DNA of 64,000 nucleotides from Luscinia megarhynchos (Eukaryota > Chordata > Aves > Passeriformes > Turdidae): positions 11,895,385 through 11,959,384 of the forward strand of contig CM067576.1 of assembly GCA_034336665.1 (NCBI GenBank), in the 5' to 3' direction. Of the stretch, positions 28,355-39,170 are shown in pieces (position 1 is the stretch's first letter; every line of letters begins with the position of its first letter). The notes beneath the pieces are model-generated. The model made no database searches. It was not told the origin of the DNA and saw only the letters and a list, made by a program, of their open reading frames with translations. The translations under genes were made by a program, and so were the position numbers.

Positions 28355-28702
28355 CTTATCAGAAATCATGCTTTTATTATGCCAAATTATTTATGAGTAT
28401 AAGAAATACAGAATATAGGCTGGAAGAACCTTGGCCAGATCCTGGGATATACCAGGGAATTAAGAGATTCAATTTCTGGTGGCCAGAATCAGTATGGGAC
28501 AGCCCTGTACAGCAGGAGAGCAGAGAAGCAGGATTCTTTCAACTTGATTAGTTGTTTCAGTGTAAGATTCATGTAGAAATGTCTTAATTTCACAAAATAA
28601 ATAAGTGGACTAAAATAATCACAAGAGAGTGCTGGTTTTAGTTTGAAATTTCCAACACCTATTCTGAAAATTCAATGCCATTTAATGAAAGTCTACTAAT
28701 AC

Positions 28703-28771
28703 CTGGTTCCTTCTCCAGGCAAGTTTTTCTTATTTGGTGGATTAATACATCTGAAGACATCAGATCCTCAG
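28703..28771 (-). CDS. Candidate exon 4 of unidentified minus-strand gene
   Basis: This 69-nt minus-strand exon has the best splice sites of the set: a pyrimidine-rich acceptor ending CATGTCTTTCAG and the donor CCAG/GTATTAG. It starts and ends in phase 1. That matches the end of the upstream exon at 30690-30836 (G plus CT gives Ala) and the start of the next at 28354. The peptide reads AEDLMSSDVLIHQIRKTC and continues LEKEP. No family was recognised. Support is the combination of splice consensus, matching phase and an open frame; a chance combination is still possible. Confidence 0.36.
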
Positions 28772-29125
28772 CTGAAAGACATGTGTGAATAATGAATACA
28801 AAGCATGCATCTAATCTAGGCTGAATGAGTGTTTTGAAAGAAATCACCTTACCATAGCAGGTTGGGTTTTTTGTTTTTGTTTTTCTGCCAAAAGCAGTTA
28901 CCTCATGGCAACAATTAACCATACAAATGTTCTCATTCAGAATGTCATTATCATTATTTGATTTTGGTGGGGTTGCTATTGCAGAAGACATGGCCTTTAG
29001 TAATACATTCAATTAAGTTTACTTTGGGGCAGGATTTAGTGCTAAAGCTGAGCCTTTCAGTAGCTGTTTTTGTTATTGCACTGTGAGAATTGTGCTGCTC
29101 TGAGGGTCTCTCCTTGTATGATAGA

Positions 29126-29148
29126 TTTTTTTTTTTTTTTTTTTTTTT
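29126..29148. repeat. Poly(T) tract, 23 bases
   Basis: An uninterrupted run of 23 T. On the minus strand it could be the A-tail of a retrocopy lying at higher coordinates, but I recognise no source gene or RNA there, and no target-site duplication was found. Confidence 0.8.
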
Positions 29149-30689
29149 CCTCCATGCGAGTTGGACCAGGGAACTGATGTGCAAGCTCCTGCTGTGTGTT
29201 CCTTGAATTTGTCCTTCTGCATCACTGTTAACTGGTTTGTCATCCTGCATGTTGCTGTTCTGCTCGTTCACCTTGAGGCATCTCTGCTTCTTGGGTCTCA
29301 CTGCTGTGCTGCTCAGGTGAGAAGTGAGAAGGCAGCTGACTGCTGTGCAGCTGTGATCAGGGCAGATGATTTTAGTTTAAACAGTGTTTGTGCACTAAGC
29401 ATTAGGATCCTTCTGTACCAGTTGTCCCCTGAACTCAGTGGGGCAGTGTAAGAGCTCTGTGCTATTGTCACAGGTGTAGTTCTTTGAGGAGAAGCTGGAG
29501 TGAGGTTAGGAGGCATCAGCCAAGCAGCTTGTGCTGCTGGAGCTGTGGCTTTGCTCTGAGAGCAGCCTAAAGCTCCAGAGAGGATGCACAGAGCAGCACA
29601 AATCCTACCCTTCCCCTGAGGCAGGAAATTCTGAGTCCCAGGTGGAAAGGACTTCACCTCTCTTGCAGCACATTGAGCTGTTCCAGCAAATTCCTGGAAA
29701 TTTCCTGTTGCAGAAGTGGATCTGTAGAATCTCAATTCATGGCATGCAGCTGAAGGGCTGTGGGTTGGAGGTGCTGGTGTCTGTGCAGCACGATGTGGCA
29801 CACAGAGGTGCCACATTCTGATGGCATCTGTGTGTGTGCTCACACTGAGCAAGGCTGCAGAATGGGGCACAGTGACTGAAAACCCACAGCTCTGCCTTGG
29901 TGGGTGCTGGCTAACCTTGGAATACCTGAATTCAGAATGGAGAGTCAGCTACAGTGAACTGAGTCTTAAGAAGGTTTGTGGCATGAGACTAAAAAAATAG
30001 CAAATGTGTGCAGAAAACTGCTGTTGGCATTATATCAAATGCTGAATTAATTTCTGTACTTTGTGCTCACCAAAAGTGCTCCAAATGGAAGAATAAACTT
30101 GAGCTGGGAGGGCCCTCTGTGGTGATGAGAGTAACTCTTAGGGGCAGGAATTGAAACGGACTTTGAAAAATTATCTTTTTCTAAGGTTCAGTGAGCCTTG
30201 TTGATAACCTGTGATAGATTAGTAAAGATCTGTGAAAAGCTGTGGTTGTTCAGTATTAGTGAACCTTGTCATTCCTTCTGTAAGCCTTTAAAGGCTGCAT
30301 TCCATTATTTTATTTACTCTATATAGTTTCCTGAATATTTTGATAAGGAAAAATAATCTTAAATTTCTTAAATTGTATAAGTGTGATGAGCACTGATCAC
30401 AATCTGTGCTGAAGACAATAGAGTAGATGAAAATTATTATTATCAGGAAAGCGAGTGTGTAAATTCAGGAACAAGTTGCAATTTCTGCATTTTTTCCCTC
30501 CTTATATTGGATGAAATAAACTTGGTGGAAAGTGTGACAAGATCTAGTTAAGGTATTGATTTCTATTCTCATAGGTGATGCATTGTTTTTATTTTTACAT
30601 GGTGGCTGAGGGATTTGTTTTTACAGGGAATCTATAAAAGGTAAATATCTAAAAGTCACTTAAGCAATAGGTATTGAAAATTACATTAC

Positions 30690-30836
30690 CTTTTTCACCC
30701 AGGAAGGCATCAAAATCTAATCCAGATGAGTGCTGAAATAACTCTGCAGAATTTATTGTTAGTACATTAAATGGCCTGAGCTTTCTCTGCAGTTCAGTAG
30801 TACCCTTAAGTGATCGTGATGCAATTTTGGAAACCA
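30690..30836 (-). CDS. Candidate exon 3 of unidentified minus-strand gene
   Basis: This 147-nt minus-strand exon has an acceptor at CATCTAAAAG (weak tract) and a good donor GAAAAAG/GTAATG. It begins with TG (phase 1) and ends with a single G (phase 1), so it joins in frame with the exons on either side. The peptide contains SKIASRSLKGTTELQRKL and later FQHSSGLDFDAFLGEK. The RPFN...SSGLDFDAF stretch has a passing likeness to the NAF motif of plant CIPK kinases. I do not take that as homology. Unidentified. Confidence 0.34.
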
Positions 30837-31311
30837 CTTTTAGATGAGTAATGGTTCAAGATTTATTGTTTTGTGTGTAAAGATAAATAATGTGCACATA
30901 CAGGTACTCATTAGTTTGATCCTAAAGTTTTCTAAGTTGACATAGTTACAAAGGAGGTAATTTAGATGCAATGCAGTTGGAATATCAAGGAAAGCTTTAG
31001 GTATTGATTATCTGAAAAGCAATTTATAGCAATGCATTTAATTTGACAGATGAATGTTGAACTGGTAGCAAAATTATGATAATGGAACTTTAACAAAGTA
31101 AAATATAACTTTAATAGTTAAAAAATAAAGAAAAAAATTGCCTCTAAAAAAAGAAAAAAAAAGATCCTCAGAAAGACAAAAACTTCCCCATGATTTTTAT
31201 GAACTATTTTCTGGTTCCTGAAAGTATTTGCAGTCTGAATAAAGATAGTCTTGCAGATGTTAGAGTTCTTAATTCTAAACAAGTTGAAGGAAAATACATC
31301 TCCTAGATCTG

Positions 31312-31327
31312 AAAAAAAAAAAAAAAA
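31312..31327. repeat. Poly(A) tract, 16 bases
   Basis: An uninterrupted run of 16 A in AT-rich DNA, with no recognisable retrocopy beside it. Confidence 0.7.
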
Positions 31328-32074
31328 TGAAGTAATCAATAATTACAGCCAAAATATTTGCATTAAGCAGATCCAGAACACTTAAAGATTTTGGCAATAA
31401 TTCTATGGAAGGGGTCAAGAGGTCTGCTACAAAATCTGGGTATTTCTGTGTCTGTATACACAAGTAATACCCAAAGTATACAGCTTAACATATTTCATCA
31501 TGGTTGCATTTCTTCTTAGTCTGCATTTTGTAATTCTGCTGCTCTCTAAAAACATTCTCTGTCAGTTCTTGGAATGGCTCTATTATTGCCAGGGTACTTG
31601 AGAATTTTAAATGAGACTTTATGTGCAATAAACTTCAGCAGGAAGAACAAATCTTTTCCTGGCATTATAATCAAGAAACTTAAGGACTGAGGAAGAAAAA
31701 TCCCTACAATTCTAATGTGTAGTAATATAGATGAGTGATTTCATAAGTTTGTTTTGCACAGTTAAAGATCTCTTTCCAGAAAGTTTTTGAGGCAGCAATA
31801 AGGTAGTTGAACAATGTTTCCCAGCATTGAGTCTGAATTTAGTCTTTGTAGTGTTGCCCAGGTTTAAGGGGAGGATTCTTCCCCTTCTTTCTTTCTTTGG
31901 AGATGATGCTCAGGGTGATAAAAAGAAAACTCAGATTCTGTGGTATATCCTGAGCTTAGCCATGATCTCTCTTGCCCTTGCTGTTTAGAGGATTCATCTT
32001 TAGTATTTGTACATACAGGAGATTCTGTCTGAGTTTACATTTATGTTTCTGAGTTTTCAATGTTTTCTTTTTAC

Positions 32075-32113
32075 CTTGACAAATGATCTGTGCAGTCAGA
32101 GCATAATGATCTC
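32075..32113 (-). CDS. Candidate exon 2 (39 nt) of unidentified minus-strand gene
   Basis: On the minus strand a pyrimidine-rich stretch (CTTCTCTGCCTTCTGTGC), a branch-like CTAAA and AG at 32114 precede 39 nt that end at CAAG/GTAAAA, a strong donor. Phase is 1 at both ends. The frame reads GDHYALTAQIICQ once the upstream G is added, and runs on into the exon at 30836 (G plus TG gives Val). It lies inside a longer minus-strand frame in another phase that stops at 32096. The two readings compete, and only transcripts would decide. Confidence 0.28.
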
Positions 32114-32250
32114 CTTGGTATTTAGTTGTGCAGCAGCACAGAAGGCAGAGAAGTTTCTTTCAGAGGTGAAAATTCCAGCTTTAATTGCATTGAATTCAAC
32201 CTTGCTTATCTCTTGGAGCTCAGCAGCATCTCCAGATGACTGTCCTGAAC

Positions 32251-32412
32251 CTACTGAAAGAATTGCATATTGTTTCAGAGCTGCAGCCCTTATTGATGCT
32301 GAAAATTCTTTGTGGCTCCTTTTTACACCGTGGGTCATCATTTTCAGTAATTTCTCTGTCTGGGTCGCAGTGAATGTGAAAACTCCAGATGTTACAACAC
32401 CTAAAGTCTGTT
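32251..32412 (-). CDS. Candidate exon 1 of the recognised chain, unidentified
   Basis: On the minus strand a good acceptor (TTTTTATCTGACCTGCAG) ends at 32413. It is followed by AA and a frame that reads QTLGVVTSGVFTFTATQTEK, then a basic segment with THGVKRSHKEFSASIRAAAL. The end is uncertain: AG/GTTCAG at 32251 keeps phase 1 (162 nt in all), while TCA/GTAGGT at 32255 is a better donor but phase 0. The same frame stays open to a TGA near 32096. It is not the first exon of a gene, since no start codon precedes it in a good context. Family unknown. Confidence 0.3.
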
Positions 32413-32413
32413 C

Positions 32414-34452
32414 TGCAGGTCAGATAAAAATAACTCCCAAGTGCACCATGATGAAAAGCTGAGGGAAACTGATGTTCAGGTGTGAAAGGATAGCTCTATG
32501 GCAGCAATGTGTGGTGTCAGCTTGGGTAACTTCATGAAGCTTTATTTCAAATACAGTTGTTTTAGTTCATGTATGGGAAGGAAGCCTTTTGCTCAGAGTG
32601 TTCCTCTCTCCCTGCTCCTCCCTGTGTAACTTTGGTACAGAAATACTTTGCTTTTTTGAGAGATTTAATATTTTCTAATGAAAAAAATGAAGTAGAGCAG
32701 GGCATTACAATCAGCATACATCTCCCTAAAATGTTACTAAATGTGCCTTTCATTTGAGCTTTCAGAAACCCTTTTTCCCCCACTCAGTCCAGTCTCCAAT
32801 AATTATTTTTTTTCCATCACATCAATCAAATCACAGAAGCACAGGATGAAACAAAGCACTGGCAACAGCCCAGAATTCAGGTCCAGCTTGTTCTAGTCAG
32901 GCACTAATCAATGTCAGCTAAGGAGAGTGAAGTGCAGGTGAGCCCCTGACTCCCTGGGCTGAATCTTTTACTTTAAATACCCAGCTTAGGGAGCAGGGGT
33001 GGCAGTGACAGCAGGGGTGACCCAGCTGCAGGAGGCAGATTGACCAAGAGTATGGTGAGTGAGGGCACAGAGATGCTCTGGCATTGCTGGGAATGTCTTT
33101 CTGAAATGTCAGCAAAATAAGAGCCTTGGAATAGCAGCCAGGATCAAGGTGAGCACCTGGAAGGGAAACCTTGCAGTACAACTTGCTGAGTGCTGTCTCA
33201 AAATACAAAGTACAAAGGCACACTTCCTATTGTCTTTATGTGGACATGGTAAATTTGACATCACTAAAAGGTGATGGTAAATTCCTAATTTAAATTCTCA
33301 TGCCAGGCTCTACAGAAAGGCTTGTGATAGTGATGTCTCAAGCTGGATTGCCTAAAAGCTGCATTGAGAGAGTGAGCTATTGCCACAATACCCACTAGAC
33401 TGGATGAGGATCTGAATGTGTCTAGCCTCAAGTGTAATTTGGAATTCAGGATATATTTTGCAAAAACTTAAGGAGTTGATGTCAGCTGAGCACTGGAAAG
33501 TGACATGGGAGAGAGAAGTGAAGCTAATGTGGAGTTTGAATAGTGGAAATCAATACCAAGACATGGAACCAGCCAGAGTTGTTGGCCTTGGACATTTGGG
33601 CAGTAGTAATTTATGTCCTGAGGAAGAGACTTAAGGTGTCAGTAAGCAGTGATGTTATTAACTGTAGTCAAAATACTTGACTATATTCCCACTAGACATG
33701 TTGTTGTGATTAAAAAAAAAATAAATCTCAAAACAAATCAAACCAAACACCCTTTTTTGTTCCATGAGTTGGCCTTTGCCCCTGCATATTTATTCTGCCT
33801 AATTACACTGGAAAGATTTCCAATCCAAAATGCTGGGTCAAAAAAAGAAAAAAACAACAACTTGTTTGTGTGAAATGAAGAAGTGAACAGTTTAGACTTC
33901 CAGCTGAAACTTCAAAAGACTTTGTTTGACATTTTCTAAATCTGTCTCCTGGCTGTTTTAGGCTCTAAAAATGCTACTTCAATAATTAGATTGCCAGAAA
34001 ATTCCCACTAACCACATAAATTTCCACTTGATGCGCTTGGACCCGTTCCAAGTTGACTGTTTACAAAAGACAAATTCTGTCCTAATTTGTGGAATCACTT
34101 CTTGCATTTTGGTACAAGGGAGCCAAATGGTGAAGAAATGCTCACCCTAAATTCAAACTGACCAAGAGTGATCCAGACTTCCTACAGCAATTACTTTCTA
34201 CTTTCTTAGTTTATTGTATGTCCAGTAACAGAATAACTCTATTGCTTCTTTATTGTGGCCATATATTCTGGGTTTAGTTCCTTCAGATCTTCAACTGCTT
34301 ACTGCTTGATTAGTCACTTTCTTGATTCCTGTCTCCTGTTCCATCTACTTCAAGAGTTAAATACCAAGCCCAAGTGGCCCAGCTGGTGTTTTGTGCTCAC
34401 CACCTGGTGCAGAATGAAGGCAAAGCTGTCATGGCACAAACAGCCCCGATCT
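32414..34452. other. Non-coding stretch, nothing recognised
   Basis: AT-rich DNA. A possible + strand donor (ATCAAG/GTGAGC) lies at about 33150, but no matching acceptor or frame was found. No repeat family was recognised. Confidence 0.45.
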
Positions 34453-34488
34453 GGGAGCTGTGTCCCATCCCAGCCTGGCTGGAAACTC

Positions 34489-34624
34489 GAGATCATTTTA
34501 GTAAGGAGGTAATATACAAGTGGATCTTTATTTGAAGGTCTTCAGGGGCAGCTATGGAAAGATGTCCACAAAAGCCTTCAAATAAAGATCCACTTTTGTA
34601 TTACCTCCTTATTAAAATTATCTC
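34489..34624. repeat. Long near-perfect inverted repeat (50-bp arms)
   Basis: The left arm (34489-34538) and right arm (34575-34624) are reverse complements at 46 of 50 positions, separated by 36 bp. Two of the four mismatches become G-U pairs if the + strand is transcribed. A + strand RNA would then pair at 48 of 50 positions, whereas a minus-strand RNA would not gain these pairs. Weaker similarity continues outwards on both sides (roughly 34455-34488 with 34625-34660) and inwards into the loop. No known element was recognised. It could be a foldback element, an inverted duplication, or the source of a hairpin RNA. Confidence 0.85.
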
Positions 34625-34660
34625 AAGTTTCATTTCTAGATTGGGAAAAAGGCAACAGGC

Positions 34661-37600
34661 TCAGTGCTGAGCTGTGCTCCTGAAACACAGAACTGTTGGG
34701 GATGGTGTGAGAGGCATGTGCAGAGGATCCTGCAGAGTGTAACCAAAATTCTACTGGCCAAGCTAAAATGAGAAAGAAGAGGCATTAAAAAATCCGACTA
34801 ACAGTGCAAGTGAAAATAATGATTGGAAGTTGTTAATAATTGTTTGACAGTGGTTTTGGAGGAAAAAGGCTGTTGCCAGATAAGTAGCAGTTGTATTGAA
34901 ATTTGAACTATGTTTTCTGCACAGCATCTTGGAAAAGAATTCCATTTGTGATGTGAATTGTGATTTTCTCCATGCTTAAAGGTAGATGATTTTATATGAC
35001 AGACAGTAAAGAAGGTACAAGTTCCAGTAAAAATAATCTGCAATGGTAGATGGTCTACAATCTTTTAATGGTATAGAATGGGTTTCTAAGGCATCAAACC
35101 TCAAGCTTAAAATAGTTCTGGCTATGAAGCCAGGTTTTAGAGTCACTATTAGGTGAATTGGTATTTTGACATTCAGAGACCTTTTTCAAGAACCAAAAGG
35201 TTAATAGCATAAGGTCTTTTTTTTGTAAATTGTATTCTCTGTGAAGAGGGTTATTGAGGGTGAATCATAAAATGCTTCAATACTTCTTGAAGAGAAAATT
35301 ATAGAAATGCAATTAGATTATGCAATCCTGAGAGTTCACATATAAAGTTACATAATTTCAGGATTTCTCTCTTATTTCTTCCACAGTGACAGTGAATGTT
35401 GTCATAAAATTCAACTGTTTGAAATCAGGGCTACTGCTTGCCACCAGAAAGAGAAGTTTTATTTTTCAATTCTGTTCTTTTGTTTCCATATATTGTATGT
35501 TCATTGAAGAAAGCATAGTTGCTCTTTTAATCCCAATGTTCCTAAGCAATTTCTCTTGATAAAAGACAACTGTGATCACAAGGAAGTCTAATTTAAAGGC
35601 CCAACACATTATTTGCCAATCTTTGTAATGAGGAAGATTAACATTTAAGACTTTAATTTCTACCTTAAAAATGTTTAAACTCTCTTAATACTTCAAAAAT
35701 CTGAGCTGATCAGTCTTTTTGTGTCCAAAAGTAGAAACAAGATTGGAAGTACCACTTTTGAGTGTTTTGTGCCCATCAGCTTCATTAAACGGGCAGCATC
35801 TGGTTTCCAATTAGGAATCATATTGGACACGGACTGCTCTCATTCCAATGGGTTTTATTAATTTTTTATAGCAAGTGCAAGATTCAGCTTGAAATCTTCA
35901 ATTCTAATGCCTTAGAATAACCATGATGGAGTTTTCTTTCCAAGTATTGTCTTGGAATAAGTTATGTGAGGAAGCCTGTGCAGCCCAGAGACCAACCAAA
36001 TCCTTTTTGCTCTGTGCAGTGTGGCTGGTCACAGTATTGAGCTGATGGTTATGGTTTCACTGGGAAATTTCTTGTACTTTTCCCTCCTGGGGTTTGGGAA
36101 TGTGAAATTAGAAAGCCTAAGCATGCAGAAATCTGCAAAATGTATTAACTAGATATGCAAATCTTTTGAAGTGGAAAATTCCATAAAATGCTCTCAGATC
36201 CTTCATTCTTTGGTGTTCTATGCTTTTCATACAACATGCAGAGCAGATTTTGAAGAGTACTGTTAAAAATACTGTTCTACAGCCTTCCAGATCAATGTAC
36301 ATACATATGTAAGCACTTACAGGGAAAAGTTGGAATTTTCTACAGTACTTTGCTTTCAATTACCATATCCATTAAAGACATTCATAAGGGAAAAAAAATG
36401 TTCTACTGTCAAAGACCACAAAATGTTCACATTAATAAAACATTGCATATTTACAAAATACTTTTAGTTCTTTATATTTAATGTAGACTTTAACTTAGAC
36501 AGAAAAAATAATTCTTGAAACATGCTTTGAAAAGCTCAGACTGCTCTATAACCTGGTGTGTATTATAAATCTTTACAAACTACTAAATGGAGGCCAGGAG
36601 GCTGACTTGCCAAGGTCATAGCCCCTAAGTAACACAAAAACAAAATCCAGGTTTTCTGGTTCCTGCTTTAAGCACTAGATATTTCCTCTCTGTGCTCAGA
36701 AGAATTTTTAATGTGAGTGTGCTGGCAGAACTGCCTAAGCTTTGCACTGAACATATTTTTTAACTTCTGACGAGTCAATGGTAGGAAACCACTCTGTTGT
36801 GAGTAGGTGAAGACCTGAACCCCTGATGCCAGGGCGTGCTAAATGATATTCTAACTTCTCTTGCTGCACCTTTTGAAGCAGACATTCTAGGAAAGCACTT
36901 ATGCTTCAAACCCAGACAGTTCTGCTCAGCACATTGGTCGTGTGAACCATCCAGGGTGTGAGGTAATGGAACATTTCACACTGTGGCAGTGGCACTGCTC
37001 TGAGTGCAAGTGCTAATAACATTCAATCACAATACACATGTGATTTATAACAGCTTTGAATGCTTCATTTTCTCCAAAGATGCCAAAACTTGCAGCTTAG
37101 TTTTGTCCTTCAAGACAATGCAAGGTAATAAACACTCTTTCCATTTGAAAAGGCCTTATTTAGGGTACATCTTGCCCCATCTTTCTGATTTGGATTTCAA
37201 ACAGAGGAAGTAGTCAAATATTTAAAATTTTAAGTATTTAGGTTACTGCAGCTCTGAAAACTTGTGCATTTAATCCATCTCAATGGTGGAGCAAGAAGCC
37301 TGTATTTAAATTTCTAGCCATGATTTGTGCCCCTCTGTTTGGGGTTTTAAAAACTGCTAGTGTAAACAACCATGAATAGGGAATTTTTATGCCTTGAATT
37401 AGAAAAACAAAACAAACAACAAAACAAACCCTAAATGTCTTCTGATGCAGAATCTCTCAAAATTGCTTAGTGACAATTTCTGGTGGAGACAAAACAAGCT
37501 GAAGCAATGGAAATACTGCTTCATGTGGTAGTGAAGGTCATGGTTATGCACTTTGACTCTCCAATTTCTCCTGTGATCATTGCCCTGCATCAAAAGTAAC

Positions 37601-38560
37601 ACCCTCAGTCCTGAAAGGATGCCATGCTGTGACCTCCTCAGCCTTTTATACATTTCATAAGCATTGAAATTATTCAGGCCTTCCAACTAATTTGGTATTT
37701 CCTTGCAGAATTATTATTCTCCCTGTAAACAGAATGAAATGTCTTGAGTATTGCCTGCTACATGCAAACCATGTTCTTATTGATTGCAGATTTAATGTTT
37801 ATTTATTAGAAGGTTTTTCTGTGGTAAAAGCATAGAATAGTAGGTTTTGTTTCGTGTCTTTTCCTCTTTCTGGTCATTCATTTACTTAAATGCTGAGCAT
37901 GAAGCAGAAAAAGCTGTAGCAAGTTGTGTGTGCATGAGACAGGTAACTCAATGCTCTATAGCTGATGGGGAATATATGGCAGGGCAAGCAGCAGAGGGGA
38001 TATAATGTGAAAGGCTTGTTTCTGATACAGGAGACAAATCTAATACAGGAAAACCTAATTTAATTTACTAAGCTTTTAGTGGAACTACTTTTTGTTTATT
38101 TAATAAGCTGTAATTTAAAATTCTTTGACACATTTAAAACATTTTCAGCAGCTGTGAAGGTGCATGATCCCATCTCAGTGTTGGCTTTCTGGAACTTCCC
38201 ACTTTGTCTACTGGAGCAATAGCAGATTAGAAACCATAATAAGGAGCAAGTGAATTCAATACTATCCATTATTAGAATTTAGCTGACAGAATAAACTAAT
38301 TCCAAATTTCAAGGACAATTGCAATTCCGTCTCTGAATTTAAGCAAGAGAGAAAATAGATGGTTTAAGTTTCATTCATGATTTCCTACATAATTACTGCA
38401 ATGGGAGTTCTGCTCTAAGTGGAAGAAATCCACTTAGATTTCTTCCATTAAATCCATTTAAATTCTTTGTTGCTTAAAGTTTCCACACTTTTTTGTTCCT
38501 GTGTGGTGAGTCCCTGTGTGCCAGGGGACAAAGTGGCAGAACCCTTCTGACTCATCTTCC
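34661..38560. other. Non-coding stretch with one hairpin site
   Basis: AT-rich DNA with no gene or repeat family recognised. The interleaved hairpins at 38414-38447 are listed separately. A strong donor-like GTAAGT on the minus strand near 36320 has no acceptable partner exon. Confidence 0.45.
38414..38447. repeat. Two interleaved inverted repeats
   Basis: TCTAAGTGG (38414-38422) pairs with CCACTTAGA (38430-38438) around a 7-nt loop. TGGAAGAAATC (38420-38430) pairs with GATTTCTTCCA (38437-38447) around a 6-nt loop. Both stems are perfect (9 and 11 bp) and overlap, so they cannot form at the same time on one strand. Confidence 0.8.
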
Positions 38561-38570
38561 CCCTTACCAC

Positions 38571-38812
38571 ATCTCCAGTGGGAGTGGGTTTATGAGTAGA
38601 GATGCACAGGTTGCTGGTATTTTAACATGTTTGAAGGGCACATGAGGCTTCTTTCCTTGGCTAGACTTTCTAGTTTCTGTTTCGGAGGAAGCAGTCACCT
38701 TCAGCAGAGTCTTGGATCTGATGACTGGTTTCATTTTATAGTATTGTAACGAGCGGCACACGCTTATTTCAAAAGGCACAACATATAAAAACGAAGGCAC
38801 GGGTGCAAACAT
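38571..38812 (-). CDS. Possible first coding exon at upstream CpG island
   Basis: Not recognised. The minus strand is open from ATG at 38812, with an in-frame TAA just upstream, for about 80 codons. It ends at GAGATGTG/GTAAGG, a strong donor next to 38571. A second in-frame Met starts MKPVIRSKTLLKV. The peptide is basic, with TETRKSSQGKKP. It lies at the edge of a CpG island, where a first exon would be expected. The end phase (2) does not join directly to the exon at 32412 (phase 1), so at least one more exon would be needed. A non-coding first exon is equally possible. Confidence 0.2.
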
Positions 38813-38869
38813 CGTTTGCTTAGCTTAACTCGTCCTTAGCAGGGAGGATCAAGGAAGGTTTTTGGGTTG

Positions 38870-39170
38870 AGGAGAGGAGCGATCGCGGCCGCGAGAGGGC
38901 ACCGCGACCCCGAGGCAGCTGCGGCACCGGCATCGCGCCGCTCCGGGCTGTCCCCAGCTCTGCTAAAAGCCCAGCTCGCGTTCCTCGGCACTGCCAGGGC
39001 TCCCGAGTGTTTGCTTATGTCCTTTTTAGGCAATGCGCTCGCAGACTTTATTTAACTCGCTCTATGTCATCGCGTCCCCGGTGGTTGCATCAGCGGCTTT
39101 AAGATGAGGCGGGGTTTGAGCGGAGCGCGTTTGAAATGCACACACCAGCCCGATCATGCGAGGAGGCAGT
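38870..39170. promoter_or_regulatory. Small CpG island 6 kb upstream of SLIT3
   Basis: Within AT-rich DNA, about 300 bp is dense in CpG (GCGATCGCGGCCGCGAGAGG near 38880, CATCGCGCCGCTCCG near 38930, and GAGCGGAGCGCG near 39120) and holds a GGCGGGG box near 39110. Such islands in vertebrates usually mark promoters. It could serve an alternative SLIT3 start, a divergent transcript on the minus strand (a donor-like site lies at 38571), or an enhancer RNA. Confidence 0.6.

Noticed and set aside
29149..29870. Retrocopy attached to the 23-T tract, and the 185-codon minus frame beside it
   Set aside because: No source gene was recognised, no target-site duplication was visible, and the frame looks like GC-driven chance.
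30690..30836. NAF-like motif of CIPK kinases in RPFN...SSGLDFDAF
   Set aside because: The likeness is a few residues, the family is plant-type, and no kinase domain was found nearby.
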